From NCBI GenBank assembly GCA_947378425.1, contig CANCJV010000008.1:29457-93456 (forward strand): a stretch of DNA of 64,000 nt, read 5' to 3'. Position numbers and translations under genes: made by a program. The number at the start of each line of letters is the position of its first letter. Within the stretch, counting starts at the first letter, position 1. Below, in pieces: positions 61,083-64,000 of this stretch. This stretch comes from Synechococcaceae cyanobacterium (GTDB lineage Bacteria; Cyanobacteriota; Cyanobacteriia; PCC-6307; Cyanobiaceae). The notes beneath the pieces are model-generated. The model made no database searches. It was given only the letters and a program-made list of their open reading frames with translations, and was not told where the DNA came from.

Positions 61083-62335
61083 TCAGGGAAGGAGCGTGAA
61101 GCGCCCGCTCTTGCCACTGGCATCCATGTGCACCTGGGCGACGAAGAAGTCCTTCTGGATCACTTCCCCCTCAGGCGTGAAGCGGATCTCTCCCAACGGC
61201 GTCTGATAGGTGCCGGAAAGAATTTCAGCCATCAACGCCTTGCGGGCCTGCACCACGGTGGTCCGCTGGAGCGGTTGGCGTCGATCCAACCGTTGCAGGG
61301 CTTCGGCCACCACTTGCAGGGCCGTCCAGGCCTGGGCCGTGAGCTGGGGCGGAATGGCGCCGCCCTGGCTGGCCTTGAAGCGACGCAGGAAGACGCTGTT
61401 GGCCGGGGACTGGAGTTCGGGGCTGTAGGCCTGGGCGATCAGGATGCCGTCGCAGTACTTCTGACAGATCGGATAAATGTTGGGCGTGTTCATGCCATTG
61501 CCCACCACGATTGCGCCCTTGTAGCCCAGTTCCCGCAGCTGGCGGATCATGTTGCCGCCATCGACGGCCTGCAGGGACAGCACCACCAGGTCGGGCTTCT
61601 GCTGCAGGGCGGCACTGATCTGGTTCTGGAAGTCCTGGTCGTTGAGCTGGGTGCGCTGCACCGTGACCGGCTTGAGCCCCTTGGCCGTGAGGGCCTTCTG
61701 GAAGATCGTCGTCTCAGCGGTGCTGTAGGCGTCGTCCTGGGCGTAGAACACGGCCGCCCGCCGGATCTGGGGATGGAGCTGCAGGGCCCTGGCGATCGAG
61801 AGCGGCGCGATCACCGAGCTCTGGGCGGAGACGCGGCTGATGAAGTGGCCGATCTCGGGGATGCCGGTGGCGGTGTTGGAGGGGGCCACCACCGGCACAC
61901 CGAGGCGCTGGGCGATCGGATCGGCGGAGAAGGCTTGCTGGGACAGGGTGGGGCCGATCAGGGCCAGCACCCCCCGGTTGATCTGCAGGGTGAAGGCGGC
62001 GTTGGCGCCGGGTTCATCGCTGCCGCTGTCCTCGATCTTCAGATTCAGGGGCTTGCCGTTGATGCCCCCATGGTCATTCACCTCCGCCAGGGCCAGGGTC
62101 AGCCCCGTGTTCTGGTCCTGTCCGTAGGCGCTGGCGTTGCCGCTGAGGGCCAGCACCGCACCCAGGGGCACCCCCTGGCTGAGGTTGACCGGTTGCTGGG
62201 CCAGGTCGGGACCACCGCAGCCGGCCAGCCCCAGGGCGGATCCCAGCACCCCCAGGCCAACCGCCATCCACCTGCCGCCGCCCGAGCGGAGCCGACAGGG
62301 GGCAGCGCGAAGCTGGTGCCTGGGGAGAGCGGCCA

Positions 62336-62336
<1 letters not shown>
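61083..62336 (-). CDS. Branched-chain amino acid-type ABC substrate-binding lipoprotein
   Basis: LAGCGG lipobox; VPLGAVLALSGNASAYGQDQNTGLTLALAEVNDHGGINGKPLNLKIEDSGSD. Confidence 0.9.
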
Positions 62337-63661
<1,325 letters not shown>

Positions 63662-64000
63662 GACGGGATCCGCGGACGATGGGCAGGCAAGCCTGGAACA
63701 TCTTGACCCAGCGACGGACAGCTGGCGACGCCGGGTCAGATTTCGTGGGGGAGCCGCGGGCCAGCGCCGGGATGGTCCCAGCGGTTCCGCCGCCGAAGCC
63801 CCAAAGCCTCAGGGCCAGCCAGCCCATCCGGGCGCTTGTGGTGGCTGGGCGCGGTCTCCCCAGTCCGCATCTGGCGCCCCTGCGGTAGCAATCCCTGCTC
63901 CTGCCCCCTCGGCCACTGGCTATGGGCCTGACTATGGGGGTTCCCCAATCCCCCTGGGCTTGTCAGGGGGACTGTCGTGGCCATGGGCTGGGGGCGTGTC

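Overview
GC-rich window that looks like a picocyanobacterial chromosome (Synechococcus/Cyanobium-like). This is inferred from a 62-aa PSHCP-like ORF between tRNA-Asp and tRNA-Trp/rplS and from cyanobacterial housekeeping genes (hemL, gltX, polA, map, htpX). Main contents: (1) an RTX/SBBP-repeat surface protein with decayed gene fragments on both sides; (2) an IS graveyard at 8.3-13 kb with remnants of several IS families and one complete IS5-family element; (3) an operon-like cluster at 13.1-21.1 kb encoding the steps of a mycobacteria-like polyprenyl-phosphoryl-arabinose (DPA) pathway: DPPR synthase-like UbiA, DprE2-like SDR, DprE1-like oxidase, epimerase, GT-C-like membrane protein, FAD oxidoreductase, GtrA, HAD phosphatase. 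Both its first and last genes are hit by IS elements whose target duplications allow the pre-insertion reading frames to be reconstructed; (4) a GT39-like protein and rfbDCA; (5) polA, gltX, tRNAs, PSHCP-like gene, rplS, map; (6) a tightly packed six-gene operon at 41.1-50.2 kb (radical SAM, internally duplicated membrane protein, small membrane protein, UbiA-like, PEP-synthase-like phosphotransferase, DUF3419/BtaA-like + GNAT) that I cannot assign to a known pathway; (7) fused hydantoinase/oxoprolinase, ClC channel, liv-type ABC transporter, hemL. All calls were made by eye, with no database search.
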